Notes: generated from the letters alone by a model not told the origin. A stretch of 17,360 nucleotides of DNA from Candidatus Gastranaerophilales bacterium (GCA_900769645.1 CAAGHI010000047.1:1-17360), one strand, 5' to 3'; counted from the stretch's first letter, positions 8,401-15,327 are shown. Translations and numbers: made by a program.

Positions 8401-8963
8401 ATCAAGAAAATATTACACCTTACAGATGCATTCTTTTTACGAGAAAGTTTACAGTTTAACGCAACTATCTTATTCAAAAGTTCAATTGATGATTTCACTG
8501 CAGTAGCCACAGAGCTGTTAAATGTATAATCTTTATCAAAACGAATTACATAAGTTTTGCCAACAAGCTGACGTCTTACACCAATTGATTTTGCATAAGT
8601 TGCAATAAGATTGTCCAAATTAATTTTAAACTTATTCAACATTTTGGCAGACCCCAAAACATTTTTCATTTCATTCAAGTTAGGAAAATCAACCGTCATC
8701 AAAACATAATCATCGGTATTAGACTCGTTCATGATAACACTTTTTTCGGTACTAAATCCGCATTTTCTACATTTTTTAGAAATTGTTTGATTTATTTTTC
8801 CACAATTATGACATTTTGAAATAATAACATACCCACAAGATTTGCAAGTATTTGAGTCATTTATTGTCTTGCAAATCGGGCAAGCCAACTTAAGCACCTT
8901 TTTACAATTGGGGCAGACTAAAGCTTTCTCATCTATTTCATAACCGCATTTTGGACATTCCAT
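5451..8963 (-). CDS. Zinc-ribbon / degenerate cyclase-AAA / TPR protein
   Basis: This is a large cytoplasmic-looking protein of about 1170 residues. Residues 1-70 hold six CxxC pairs (CPKC, CPNC, CPIC, CKSC, CHNC, CRKC), enough for three zinc ribbons. Residues ~85-290 resemble a class III cyclase domain, but the metal-binding Asp pattern is not evident. Residues ~335-690 follow the layout of the AAA/STAND ATPase in adenylate cyclase-AAA-TPR regulators. A Walker B-like NTLIFVEDLEKIDSSS lies near 467. The P-loop position (~343-350) reads PNGIMGIRTAEM and lacks the GxGK(T/S) lysine. The remainder is helical and TPR-like. The role is probably regulatory or scaffolding, with catalysis unlikely (inference). 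The start at 8963 (MECPKCGYE) is preferred over the ATG at 8984 because the promoter -10 lies between them. It overlaps glgA by one base, pointing to a link with glycogen synthesis. Confidence 0.8.
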   Translation of the reverse strand: MECPKCGYEIDEKALVCPNCKKVLKLACPICKTINDSNTCKSCGYVIISKCHNCGKINQTISKKCRKCGFSTEKSVIMNESNTDDYVLMTVDFPNLNEMKNVLGSAKMLNKFKINLDNLIATYAKSIGVRRQLVGKTYVIRFDKDYTFNSSVATAVKSSIELLNKIVALNCKLSRKKNASVRCNIFLMKRNIEDDPNSLDSGYNISLFNRINSSGGDKVLGTFQVLTDSAVADAVGAEYHLEQLESVMHNDEMAMYYELDLKDFVTVEYPVEEEDNEIKVPNFVQNMLIEQDKLDGEALNNLDVSSTDSIYDLETINFDEIRCEFIRCENIDVILHIASKLQATPNGIMGIRTAEMYKPYSISVLNAVDETQKFSNIISLTCYDEMKYSPYSFFRDLVSSIFEYTVSQKLFFQNDFSMFQSLDPNGLIRDLVTLQKRENSENEDTRYVYFEIFLTLLKAIPNTLIFVEDLEKIDSSSYEVLKYIFETFDDLDISFLFTYDKDFSLHKDSHFLLSRPYYTEIALKPTSFEKLIEENKALYKEVLNNFYFQRVAKYACGSSLFIDIALQYLIESGVYEYKDDCIRMINPKTIIIPSNLDKLVSRRLYLLQDDEMTMKFLTSIVLLGTRVDKGTVESLNYPNTSEIIEKLTDMGFMYEYNNCYYFPNYNLLRRNLLTTISKVYLKEVAKDLFDKVFNEDMPSPIKAYLYGLLEENEAEKGQWQALADISLSLGDFSAYLNSTTKILDLLDKNENPEQEEDIKNYKKLLYENISENLYDYVPEKTEKIAIETLSNIEKTGDVDKIIRLCNKMINGALIAGDYGRALELTHKVLSILPPSSLNPQDGNFNRYFFLMSVIHIQILFNIGALKDCIDVGFKVLNFVNNQTVEFLKPEYMSVDAFKSLIAISAGYVALANVLLMTGDVREFLNILRNEIDFTPKSYDLFVALQDLIHGREISIDTSSFEIEEGDIFGNVLFNLINAFTSAALDYKLFAEFVYKAKISAKCANLHQLEFFCDLMIGYAYMQLGSYKKAEAIIYKIIKATNNNGMTTLLYVAWYVMSELHLKQDKYDVAFGIANNSLIQLEKNSITSEYLLMLFKYNMFKIMMFKKQYDKAEICISHAQYIAQKYGINFVFDTEQSHYVAVEEEELSLDNAGIFENIHGIQEETNSGSEE

Positions 8964-8969
8964 AAAAAA

Positions 8970-8998
8970 ATTATAGCATGACATCGGGATTATTTCAA
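8970..8998 (-). promoter_or_regulatory. Strong promoter of the 1170-aa gene and glgA operon, probably leaderless
   Basis: On the minus strand TTGAAA (8998-8993), a 17-nt spacer ending in TGC, then TATAAT (8975-8970). The ATG at 8963 starts 7 nt after the -10, with no ribosome binding site between, so transcription would begin at or near the start codon. The geometry matches that upstream of the EamA gene. Confidence 0.7.
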
Positions 8999-9041
8999 GA
9001 AATTAGCAATAAACAAAAAGAAAACATCTTTAATTTTTTTA

Positions 9042-9069
9042 TTGCAATTCTTAAAAAAAATGCTATAAT
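9042..9069 (+). promoter_or_regulatory. Promoter of the two-gene membrane protein operon
   Basis: TTGCAA (9042-9047), a 16-nt spacer ending in TGC, then TATAAT (9064-9069), an extended -10 element. The Shine-Dalgarno AAAGGGAG (9076-9083) and ATG 9092 follow. It is divergent from the minus-strand promoter at 8970-8998; the two -35 elements are about 44 bp apart. Confidence 0.7.
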
Positions 9070-9091
9070 TAGGTCAAAGGGAGATGGTGAC

Positions 9092-9871
9092 ATGTCAGGA
9101 TTTGTCGATAGCTATAAAAAAGTTTTTGAAAATAAAAAAGCGCATTTATATATACTTTTGGTCGCATTTGTTTGGTCAATATTGTCAATGTGTTATGATG
9201 CAAATTTTAATACAAGTGTAAATGTTAAAACAAATCCTGTAGATATGATCTTCAATATTGGAATTGGGCTTTATAGCTTGAATTTTTTGCATAACGCAAT
9301 CCACAATATTAATAACGGCGCACTTTCTTCATTCAGAGGATTTCCGGTTGGTGCAATATGGGGCTATATAAAACTCAATATCGTATGGGCTTTTTACACA
9401 TTCATTGTCGCTGTTTTATGCGTAGTTTCATACGTTTGGACACATTCATTTATTGCCCCAATCATTGTTTTTACAGCCTTGTTACTAATTTCAGTATTTG
9501 TTAATTATTTTTATATTGCATTTGCAGAAGATTATGATTTCACAGACTTATGGAAGTTGCCATTAATATTTAGATTTGCCAAGGCTTCTTGGAAAGAAAC
9601 TTACATAAAAGCTATAATTTTCATTTTATTCAGTTTAGCAATCGCAATCGCCTATATTGTAGCATACTGCGTATTACATTTAGTTGGAATTGACACTATG
9701 GGCTTAGTTTTCAAGGACGTATATTGCTTAGACGTTATAATGAATACACTTGCAGCATACTTTGTTATAATAACTTGGTATTTGGCATTTCCTTATTCTT
9801 TAATTTCGTCTTACAATCGAGATATCAGACCTATTTTGAGAGAGGATTTTGTATATGGCGAGAATGCTTAG
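9092..9871 (+). CDS. Unrecognised polytopic membrane protein (first of pair)
   Basis: The protein is 259 residues and I cannot assign it a family. About five or six hydrophobic segments are visible, near residues 20-37, 55-75, 93-115, 118-145, 172-198 and 222-245. The soluble N-terminus is short and basic (SYKKVFENKKAH), and the tail is charged (SYNRDIRPILREDF). It has no signal peptide or catalytic motif that I can name. The frame is open further upstream to 8978, but the ATG at 9092 is chosen because it follows AAAGGGAG by 8 nt and an extended -10 at 9064-9069 lies inside the longer frame. The last 17 nt overlap the next gene, indicating coupled expression and possibly a two-subunit membrane complex (inference). 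Confidence 0.75.
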   Translation: MSGFVDSYKKVFENKKAHLYILLVAFVWSILSMCYDANFNTSVNVKTNPVDMIFNIGIGLYSLNFLHNAIHNINNGALSSFRGFPVGAIWGYIKLNIVWAFYTFIVAVLCVVSYVWTHSFIAPIIVFTALLLISVFVNYFYIAFAEDYDFTDLWKLPLIFRFAKASWKETYIKAIIFILFSLAIAIAYIVAYCVLHLVGIDTMGLVFKDVYCLDVIMNTLAAYFVIITWYLAFPYSLISSYNRDIRPILREDFVYGENA

Positions 9872-10610
9872 TGCCATAAAAATTTTATTTAGCGGTAAAG
9901 GCTTTTTAGATAAACAACTTTGTCTATTTTCAATCTGCGGAATGCTTGGACTTATTACAGGCTATCTTGCTCTATGGCAAGAAAATTACGTTGAATTAGA
10001 TATCGCTCAAAAAATTTTATTTGTGCTTTTAGTCGCTATTTTCGAGCTTTTCGTTATCGGTTATGAAGTATTGTTCTTGAACAAAAGAGAATTACCTAGT
10101 ATTGATATGGAGATTTTTAAAGTAGCAACAAAGAAAACTCCTTTAATAATTTGGGGAATTTCACTGATATTTCATCTTTTAGGCGTTTTTACAAAATACA
10201 CATATTTTTCGGCTTGCGCATTAATAATCCTTGGAATTCCATTAACAATGGCGCTTGCAGGTTTTTCTTATAACTTTTCGAAAAATAAAATCACAGACGT
10301 ATTCAAAAACATCAAAGCAAAAGACTACCTATTATTACTTTTAAAGCGAATTTGGGTTGTCATTATCGGATATCTTTTTGCCCTTGCCGTAATTTTTGTA
10401 ATCGGGGTAACTGCCGGCATAATTATAGGATTTCAACTTAAAGGTGACATTAGCGCATGGGCTCTTTTGATATCTTCACACCAACAAATCATCACAAAAC
10501 TAAGTGTGTTCTTTATGTCAATATTGCTAAGTTACAATATGTTTTTAGGCTTATTAGCTTGGGATTACGAACTCATCAAAACCTACGAAGATAACACACA
10601 AAATGACTAA
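9855..10610 (+). CDS. Unrecognised polytopic membrane protein (second of pair)
   Basis: The protein is about 251 residues of unknown family. Roughly six hydrophobic segments are visible (for example LFSICGMLGLITGYLALW, ILFVLLVAIFELFVIGYEVL, IIWGISLIFHLLGVF, CALIILGIPLTMALAGF, VVIIGYLFALAVIFVIGV, LSVFFMSILLSYNMFLGLLA). Basic loops lie between them. The ATG at 9855 (MARMLSAIK) is preferred because GAGAGAGGA (9838-9846) sits 8 nt upstream; a TTG at 9849 is less likely. It overlaps the preceding gene by 17 nt and shares its size and layout, so the two may be distant paralogues or partners. Its stop (TAA 10608-10610) overlaps the stop of the convergent nucleotidase-like gene in CTAA. Confidence 0.75.
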   Translation: MARMLSAIKILFSGKGFLDKQLCLFSICGMLGLITGYLALWQENYVELDIAQKILFVLLVAIFELFVIGYEVLFLNKRELPSIDMEIFKVATKKTPLIIWGISLIFHLLGVFTKYTYFSACALIILGIPLTMALAGFSYNFSKNKITDVFKNIKAKDYLLLLLKRIWVVIIGYLFALAVIFVIGVTAGIIIGFQLKGDISAWALLISSHQQIITKLSVFFMSILLSYNMFLGLLAWDYELIKTYEDNTQND

Positions 10611-12148
10611 TCTACAACTTTCACTCTACCGTCATCTTTAATATCGACCGGCTCTGTATGGCGTGCAAAGTAGTCCTCAATACATTTTGTCACATCAAAA
10701 TCATAAACCCGTTCTGCTTGATCGAATTTTTTCAACATCGTAAAGCCGTCATGCCCTTGCGCATAATAATCTGCCAATGCAGTTTTGTACATTTTATCAG
10801 TTCTTGGATTTTTAATATCAATAGGTGTAACCTTACCTGATTTGTCGACAAATGCAGCATTTTTAAGCTCGCCATCTTTACCAACAGTATATTGAAGCCC
10901 AGAAACATGTACAATTCCAGGTTTGTTATTTGTATTAACTAAAGATTTTGCAGAAACTTTTAATGCATCAACAATTTCTTTTTCGGTGTAATTTGCGACA
11001 ACCATCTTGTTTTTGAATGGAGAAATATCTTCAAGCCATCTCGTATCAAGTTTTCCAGCCTCAAAAAAGCCTCTTAACGTTGCAGAACCGAACATTGCAA
11101 TATCTGTTCCAAGTTCTTCTCGCATACAGTCACAAAGAAAATTTCCATGTGCATTTGGCTCTATTGATGCGTTTTCAGGAGGTGGTGGAGCAGAATTTAT
11201 TACACCAACGACTTTCGGTTTTCCAACAATGAATTCAAATAAATGACGCACAACCGGATCACGCTTAAATCCACGAGTGCTTGTAACATTATTTTGAACT
11301 TTTGTCATAACGCCCTGATTATTCCATTCGACATTAAGCACTCCAAAATAATTACCGTCACGCCCTGCCTGAGTAATCACAACAGGTTCACCCGATTTTG
11401 AATTGAACAGGTTTACCCCCGGTTTGACATCTTGAATTAAGTTATGCGAATGTCCACCGAGAATAATATCAATTCCATCTGTATTTTTGGCAATTTCTTG
11501 ATCGTAGCCAAAGCCAACGTGAGAAAGCAAAATAATTTTATTTACGCCCTGCTTTTTCAGCTTGTCGATTTCTGTCTGAATATCCTGAATTGTAGATTTA
11601 ATGTTGTCAACTTTTAATTCATCAAAAATTTTTCCGTACTTAATCCTTGAAAACAAATCAACTGGAGCAGCGCCAATAATACCGTATTTATTACCATTCA
11701 CTTCTTGAATATATGATTTTTGGATTTTATCATGAAGTGGGTTTTGCGGCTTGATATTTACATTGCAAGCAAGCATTTTGTAGCCCATTTTGGGAATTAG
11801 TTCTGCAATATGTTCCGGCATGTCGCACTCGTGGTTTCCGACAGCAGAAGCCATTATGCCCATAATATTTTGAGCTTCTACCATAACTTTATTAGCAGGA
11901 ACAGGTTCTCCAAGCTGAATATCCCCAGATGACAACTTCAATTTGTCTGTCGGAGTAGAAGGCGTAAAACTATCAAAAACATTTGATGCAGAAATGGTTC
12001 TTTCCATATTGATGGATTTACCGTGAAAATCGTTTATATAAAAGATGCTTGTTCTGTTATTAGGTTCTGTTTTTCCGACTGACGAACTTTGAAAAGCCGT
12101 CTGAGAGCCATAATTTATTCGAAATCTGTTAAATACGGGCGTTATCAT
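10607..12148 (-). CDS. UshA-type 5'-nucleotidase / metallophosphoesterase
   Basis: The 513-residue product has both domains of the 5'-nucleotidase (UshA/NucA) family. The N-terminal calcineurin-like domain shows FYINDFHGK (D40, H42), SSGD (D76), GNHECDMP (N105, H106), LLSHVGFGYD and GGHSHNL, together a full dimetal set. The C-terminal substrate domain shows HGNFLCDCM, MFGSATLRGFF, NYTEKEIVDAL and the late AQGHDGFTMLKKF loop. Family members hydrolyse nucleotides or related phosphate esters, usually in the periplasm. There is no Sec signal peptide; the N-terminus (MITPVFNRFRINYGSQTAFQ) is polar, so location is uncertain. An AAGGGA-like site lies upstream of the ATG at 12148. The gene follows the prepilin-like gene after 93 nt on the same strand. 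Confidence 0.88.
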   Translation of the reverse strand: MITPVFNRFRINYGSQTAFQSSSVGKTEPNNRTSIFYINDFHGKSINMERTISASNVFDSFTPSTPTDKLKLSSGDIQLGEPVPANKVMVEAQNIMGIMASAVGNHECDMPEHIAELIPKMGYKMLACNVNIKPQNPLHDKIQKSYIQEVNGNKYGIIGAAPVDLFSRIKYGKIFDELKVDNIKSTIQDIQTEIDKLKKQGVNKIILLSHVGFGYDQEIAKNTDGIDIILGGHSHNLIQDVKPGVNLFNSKSGEPVVITQAGRDGNYFGVLNVEWNNQGVMTKVQNNVTSTRGFKRDPVVRHLFEFIVGKPKVVGVINSAPPPPENASIEPNAHGNFLCDCMREELGTDIAMFGSATLRGFFEAGKLDTRWLEDISPFKNKMVVANYTEKEIVDALKVSAKSLVNTNNKPGIVHVSGLQYTVGKDGELKNAAFVDKSGKVTPIDIKNPRTDKMYKTALADYYAQGHDGFTMLKKFDQAERVYDFDVTKCIEDYFARHTEPVDIKDDGRVKVVD

Positions 12149-12241
12149 CTAATCAAATTCCCTTAGATATTAAAAGCCCTAAAAAAAATTTTTGCTAGTC
12201 CCAAATAAAAGGTTTACAAAAGTTATAAATCCACAGTTTTA

Positions 12242-13299
12242 TTATCTTGGCAAACTTTCCCAGTAACCTTTTGTAGGATTATCAGGAGAAATGTCGTTCA
12301 GTGCGTACCAACTGCAACCAAGTCCATTACCCTTTTGATTTGACTTGACAGAACAAGGAGAACCAGCTTGCATTGCCCTAGATGCACAAGGACTATTTCT
12401 ATAATTGTCGGTTCCGCACTCTTCTATCATTTTGTCTAATTCGTCATCATCTTTGTAGCCAGAAGATTTTATCGGTTTTAAAACATCATTATTATCGACC
12501 CAAAAAGAAAAAATATCATGTCCCAACGCATTTGGGCCTTTAGCATAACCATTAATATCAACAGAAATTCCTAAAGTGCCACCATTTATAATGACATTAG
12601 CACAAGTTCCATCTGGAAGCCCTCTATGAGGTGTTGCGGTTGCTCCGATATCTATGTATGCACCCTTTTGAGTCTTGCTATATGTATATATCTCATTACG
12701 GTTATAATTGCAAGTTTGACCACTAAATTTAAGCTGATTAAAAATAGCCCGACTACACTCACCAGAATTAACATATCCTTTTTCATTATAAATTGTACAA
12801 TATAACTTAAAATTTGCTACACCAACTTCTTCTCTAGCTTGCAAAACAGCTTGAGCTAATAACGAATATGATTTTTCAAACTGATTTTTCAAGACTTCAG
12901 TCTGATATTTATGAATTACAGACGGCAAAGTAATCGCAGCAACAACACCGATTATTCCGAGGGTGATTAAAACCTCAGCCAATGTGAATGCTACTTTACG
13001 TAAATTGTTACAGTGGGATACGTACGTAGCACCTTCGACGAGAGTGAAGGCGGCTTTCTTATGTAGGTCGGATTTGTTAATCCGACCTACTATTAATTTT
13101 CGTTCTTTGCAACTATTATCTAAAACAACTCCCGTAACAGACTTTGCATCTTCGAATCTATGCCTCTTGGCATCTAAATCTCGCTTAGCAGCTTGGCTTC
13201 CTAGCTGCCTAGCTGCAGAATCATCAAACGAACAAGCTACACGTGCGCCGTCACGATTGCCCCCCCCCCGAAGGCTTTTCTAAAATTAAATTGTTTCAT
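12242..13299 (-). CDS. Type IV prepilin-like protein, out of frame at a G10 tract with an inserted leader
   Basis: The C-terminal ~246 codons (from 12982) encode a pseudopilin-like protein: KVAFTLAEVLITLGIIGVVA with Glu at +5, a hydrophobic N-terminal helix, then a Cys-rich globular domain (for example TDNYRNSPCASRAMQ). The TTG at 12982 is the Leu of the FTLAEV motif, so it is not the true start. The real start is probably ATG 13299 with AAGGAG at 13311-13306, 30 nt after pyrG. It reads MKQFNFRKAF, then a run of ten G (13269-13260), and stops after 20 codons. With 8 or 11 G it would continue in one frame of about 351-352 residues. About 95 codons between RKAF and the final RKVAFTLAEV look inserted: GC-richer, containing a hairpin and a further KKAAFTLVEG motif. 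As assembled it is off; it could be phase-variable, decayed or a sequencing error. Confidence 0.75.
13000..13259. repeat. GC-richer insertion in the leader of the prepilin-like gene
   Basis: This segment separates the start of the gene (MKQFNFRKAF) from its prepilin motif (RKVAFTLAEV). On the minus strand it is open throughout (NRDGARVACSFDDSAARQLG and onwards) and contains a second prepilin-type motif, KKAAFTLVEG. It holds a perfect hairpin at 13063-13090, a CCTTC/GAAGG dyad near 13033-13051, the self-complementary TACGTACGTA near 13019-13028, and a segment (13216-13177) resembling 78-115. It looks like a mobile or dispersed repeat that remains translatable. Exact ends are uncertain. Confidence 0.55.
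13063..13090. repeat. Perfect inverted repeat, 12-bp arms, 4-nt loop
   Basis: GTAGGTCGGATT (13063-13074), loop TGTT, then AATCCGACCTAC (13079-13090). It is not followed by a T run on either strand, so a terminator role is unlikely. On the minus strand it is open in the prepilin frame and encodes VGRINKSDL. Its composition contrasts with the AT-rich flanks. Confidence 0.85.
13260..13269 (-). repeat. Homopolymer run of ten G (minus strand)
   Basis: Ten consecutive C on the plus strand, which is G10 in the coding sense of the prepilin-like gene, directly after codon 10 of the likely start. Long G/C runs at the 5' end of surface-protein genes are classic slipped-strand mispairing sites. With ten G the frame closes at 13239-13237; one more or two fewer would join it to the prepilin frame. 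Confidence 0.8.
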
Positions 13300-13328
13300 A
13301 TTATGCTCCTTGTTATTCATATTTGAAC

Positions 13329-14933
13329 CTACTTTAAGCGTTTTACCACCGCATCAATCAAACCTTTAAATAACGGGTGTGGTCTTTCCGGACGAGATTT
13401 GAATTCTGGGTGGAATTGACATGCCACAAACCAATCCAACTGTGGCAATTCAACAACTTCTGCTAACATTCCATCAGGCGACATTCCTGAAAATACCAAG
13501 CCTTTCTCCGCAATTCTATCCAAATACTCGTTATTAACCTCGTAACGATGTCTATGACGTTCTGAAATTCTTTCTGCACCATAAGCTAAAGCAGCCTTAG
13601 TATCTTTTTTCAACACGCAATCATAAGCACCCAAACGCATTGTTCCACCGTAACCGTGAACATTTTTTTGCTCTAGCATCAAGTCAATTACAGGGTTTTG
13701 TGCATTTTCATCAAACTCTTTTGAATTTGCATCTTTAATTCCAACAACATTTCGAGCATACTCAATAACAGCGCACTGCATTCCCAAACAAAGCCCCAAG
13801 AATGGAAGATTATTTTCCCTTGCATAACGGATTACGTTCAACTTGCCTTCAATACCACGAACCCCAAATCCTCCAGGGACAACAAGCGCCTGAACATCAG
13901 AAAGCAATTCTTTGCATTTTTTCTGGTCAATACATTCTTCTGAGTTAATCCATTTGATTTCAACCTTAACATCATCTGCGTAACCGGCATGCTTCAAAGA
14001 TTCCACAACAGAAATATACGCATCTGAAAGTTTTGTATATTTTCCGGCAATTGCAACCTTCACCGTAGCGTGCGGATTTTTGATATTTTCAACAAGCTTT
14101 TTCCAATTAGCCAAATCTGCCGGTCTATCTTCAACTCTCAACATATCAAGCACAACATGTGCCATATTTTGATCTTCAAGAGCCAATGGAACCTCATAGA
14201 TACTTTTCATATCACGGCACTCAATAACGGCTTCTTTCGGCACTGAACAGAATAACGCTAATTTTTCTTTTTCCGTTTTCGGAATAGGTTTTGAAGTTCT
14301 ACAAACCAAAATTTCAGGTTGAATACCGTAACTTCTCAAGACCTGCACACTGTGTTGTGAAGGTTTAGTTTTCAATTCGCCTGACGTTGGCAAGTATGGC
14401 AACAATGTTGTATGAATTGAAATTGCATTTCCAATTCCGATTTCTGTCTTAAACTGTCTAATAGCCTCAATAAACGGTAAACTTTCGATATCACCGATTG
14501 TTCCGCCAATTTCAATCAACTGAAAATCAGGCTTAAATTGCTTTGTAGCGCCCAAAATTCTTGACTTAATCTCATTTGTAATATGTGGAATAACCTGAAC
14601 AGTTGCGCCAAGGTAATCTCCACGACGCTCTTTTTCTATAACAGTTTGATAAACACTACCTGATGTTACATTATTAAATTTTCCCAAAGAAGTGTCTGTA
14701 AATCTTTCATAGTGCCCCAAATCAAGGTCTGTTTCTGCGCCATCATCGGTCACAAAAACTTCACCATGCTGAAACGGACTCATTGTTCCTGGGTCGACAT
14801 TTATGTAAGGGTCAAATTTCTGGTTAATAACAGAAAACCCTCTAGCTCTAAGTAATCTACCCAAAGATGCAGACACAATTCCTTTTCCCAAAGAACTAAC
14901 TACACCACCTGTTATGAAAATATATTTTGTCAT
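13329..14933 (-). CDS. pyrG: CTP synthase
   Basis: The 534-residue enzyme aminates UTP to CTP using glutamine and ATP, the last step of de novo CTP synthesis. The N-terminal synthetase domain starts with the diagnostic MTKYIFITGGVVSSLGKGIV and contains DPYINVDPGTMSPFQHGEVF and the GGTIGDIES segment. The C-terminal class I glutamine amidotransferase domain has GGFGVRG, the nucleophile in GLCLGMQ (C382), and the FHPEF His/Glu pair (H508, E510). Length is near the usual 530-545. The frame is open to 14957, but ATG 14933 gives the canonical N-terminus and follows GAGG. It lies downstream of gatC after a 112-nt gap holding a hairpin element, and 29 nt upstream of the prepilin-like gene. Confidence 0.97.
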   Translation of the reverse strand: MTKYIFITGGVVSSLGKGIVSASLGRLLRARGFSVINQKFDPYINVDPGTMSPFQHGEVFVTDDGAETDLDLGHYERFTDTSLGKFNNVTSGSVYQTVIEKERRGDYLGATVQVIPHITNEIKSRILGATKQFKPDFQLIEIGGTIGDIESLPFIEAIRQFKTEIGIGNAISIHTTLLPYLPTSGELKTKPSQHSVQVLRSYGIQPEILVCRTSKPIPKTEKEKLALFCSVPKEAVIECRDMKSIYEVPLALEDQNMAHVVLDMLRVEDRPADLANWKKLVENIKNPHATVKVAIAGKYTKLSDAYISVVESLKHAGYADDVKVEIKWINSEECIDQKKCKELLSDVQALVVPGGFGVRGIEGKLNVIRYARENNLPFLGLCLGMQCAVIEYARNVVGIKDANSKEFDENAQNPVIDLMLEQKNVHGYGGTMRLGAYDCVLKKDTKAALAYGAERISERHRHRYEVNNEYLDRIAEKGLVFSGMSPDGMLAEVVELPQLDWFVACQFHPEFKSRPERPHPLFKGLIDAVVKRLK

Positions 14934-14980
14934 GCGAACCTCAATAAAAACATACACTTATCACAGCGAGCGTCTGTTAC

Positions 14981-15030
14981 ATACTACCCCGCCTCGAAAT
15001 CAAAGATTTCGGTCCTCCCACAAGGGGTGG
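14981..15030. repeat. Intergenic hairpin element between gatC and pyrG
   Basis: An inner perfect hairpin, CGAAATC (14995-15001), AAA, GATTTCG (15005-15011), is framed by ACCCC (14986-14990) and GGGGT (15024-15028). It is GC-richer than its surroundings and has the same general layout as 1085-1160. It may be a copy of a dispersed intergenic repeat, or a structured RNA element between two co-oriented genes. No T run follows that would make it a convincing terminator. Confidence 0.45.
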
Positions 15031-15045
15031 ACATTCAGTTACATC

Positions 15046-15327
15046 TTAATTAATCTTAGGAACTTTAAAGAAATCGCCTTCAACTTCCGGAGCATTTGAC
15101 ATCAAAGCTTCCTTAGAGATTTCTTGAACAACCTTGTCCTCTCTCATAACGTTACAAAAATCAATAACCTGAGTCATAGGTTTTACGTTTGAGGTGTCAA
15201 CTTCGTTCATCTGGTCAACATATTTCAATACGTCACCAAGTTGCTTTGTATAAAGTTCTTTTTCTTCTTCTGTCAATTCTAATCTTGCAAGTTTTGCAAC
15301 ATGTTCTACATCTTTTATTGTAATCAT
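15046..15327 (-). CDS. gatC: Asp-tRNA(Asn)/Glu-tRNA(Gln) amidotransferase subunit C
   Basis: This 93-residue protein is the small subunit of the GatCAB amidotransferase, which converts Glu-tRNA(Gln) and Asp-tRNA(Asn) to their amidated forms in the cytoplasm. The family signature is clear. An N-terminal helix reads ITIKDVEHVAKLARLELTEE, followed by the LGDVLKYVDQMNEVDTSNV helix and linker. The C-terminal strand is MREDKV and ends SNAPEVEGDFFKVPKI, the segment that wraps around GatA. Length is normal (~95). The ATG at 15327 has GGAG 9 nt upstream. gatA and gatB are not in the window. It is probably the first gene of the minus-strand series with pyrG, and is divergent from the sigma factor gene. 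Confidence 0.95.
   Translation of the reverse strand: MITIKDVEHVAKLARLELTEEEKELYTKQLGDVLKYVDQMNEVDTSNVKPMTQVIDFCNVMREDKVVQEISKEALMSNAPEVEGDFFKVPKIN

Noticed and set aside
12242..12982. Start of the prepilin-like gene at TTG 12982
   Set aside because: That codon is the Leu of the FTLAEV motif. Starting there would remove the cleavage site and the residue before it, and no ribosome binding site is present.
12963..13283. A 106-residue plus-strand frame across the prepilin insertion
   Set aside because: It is the shadow of the minus-strand open frame in GC-richer DNA, with no ribosome binding site.
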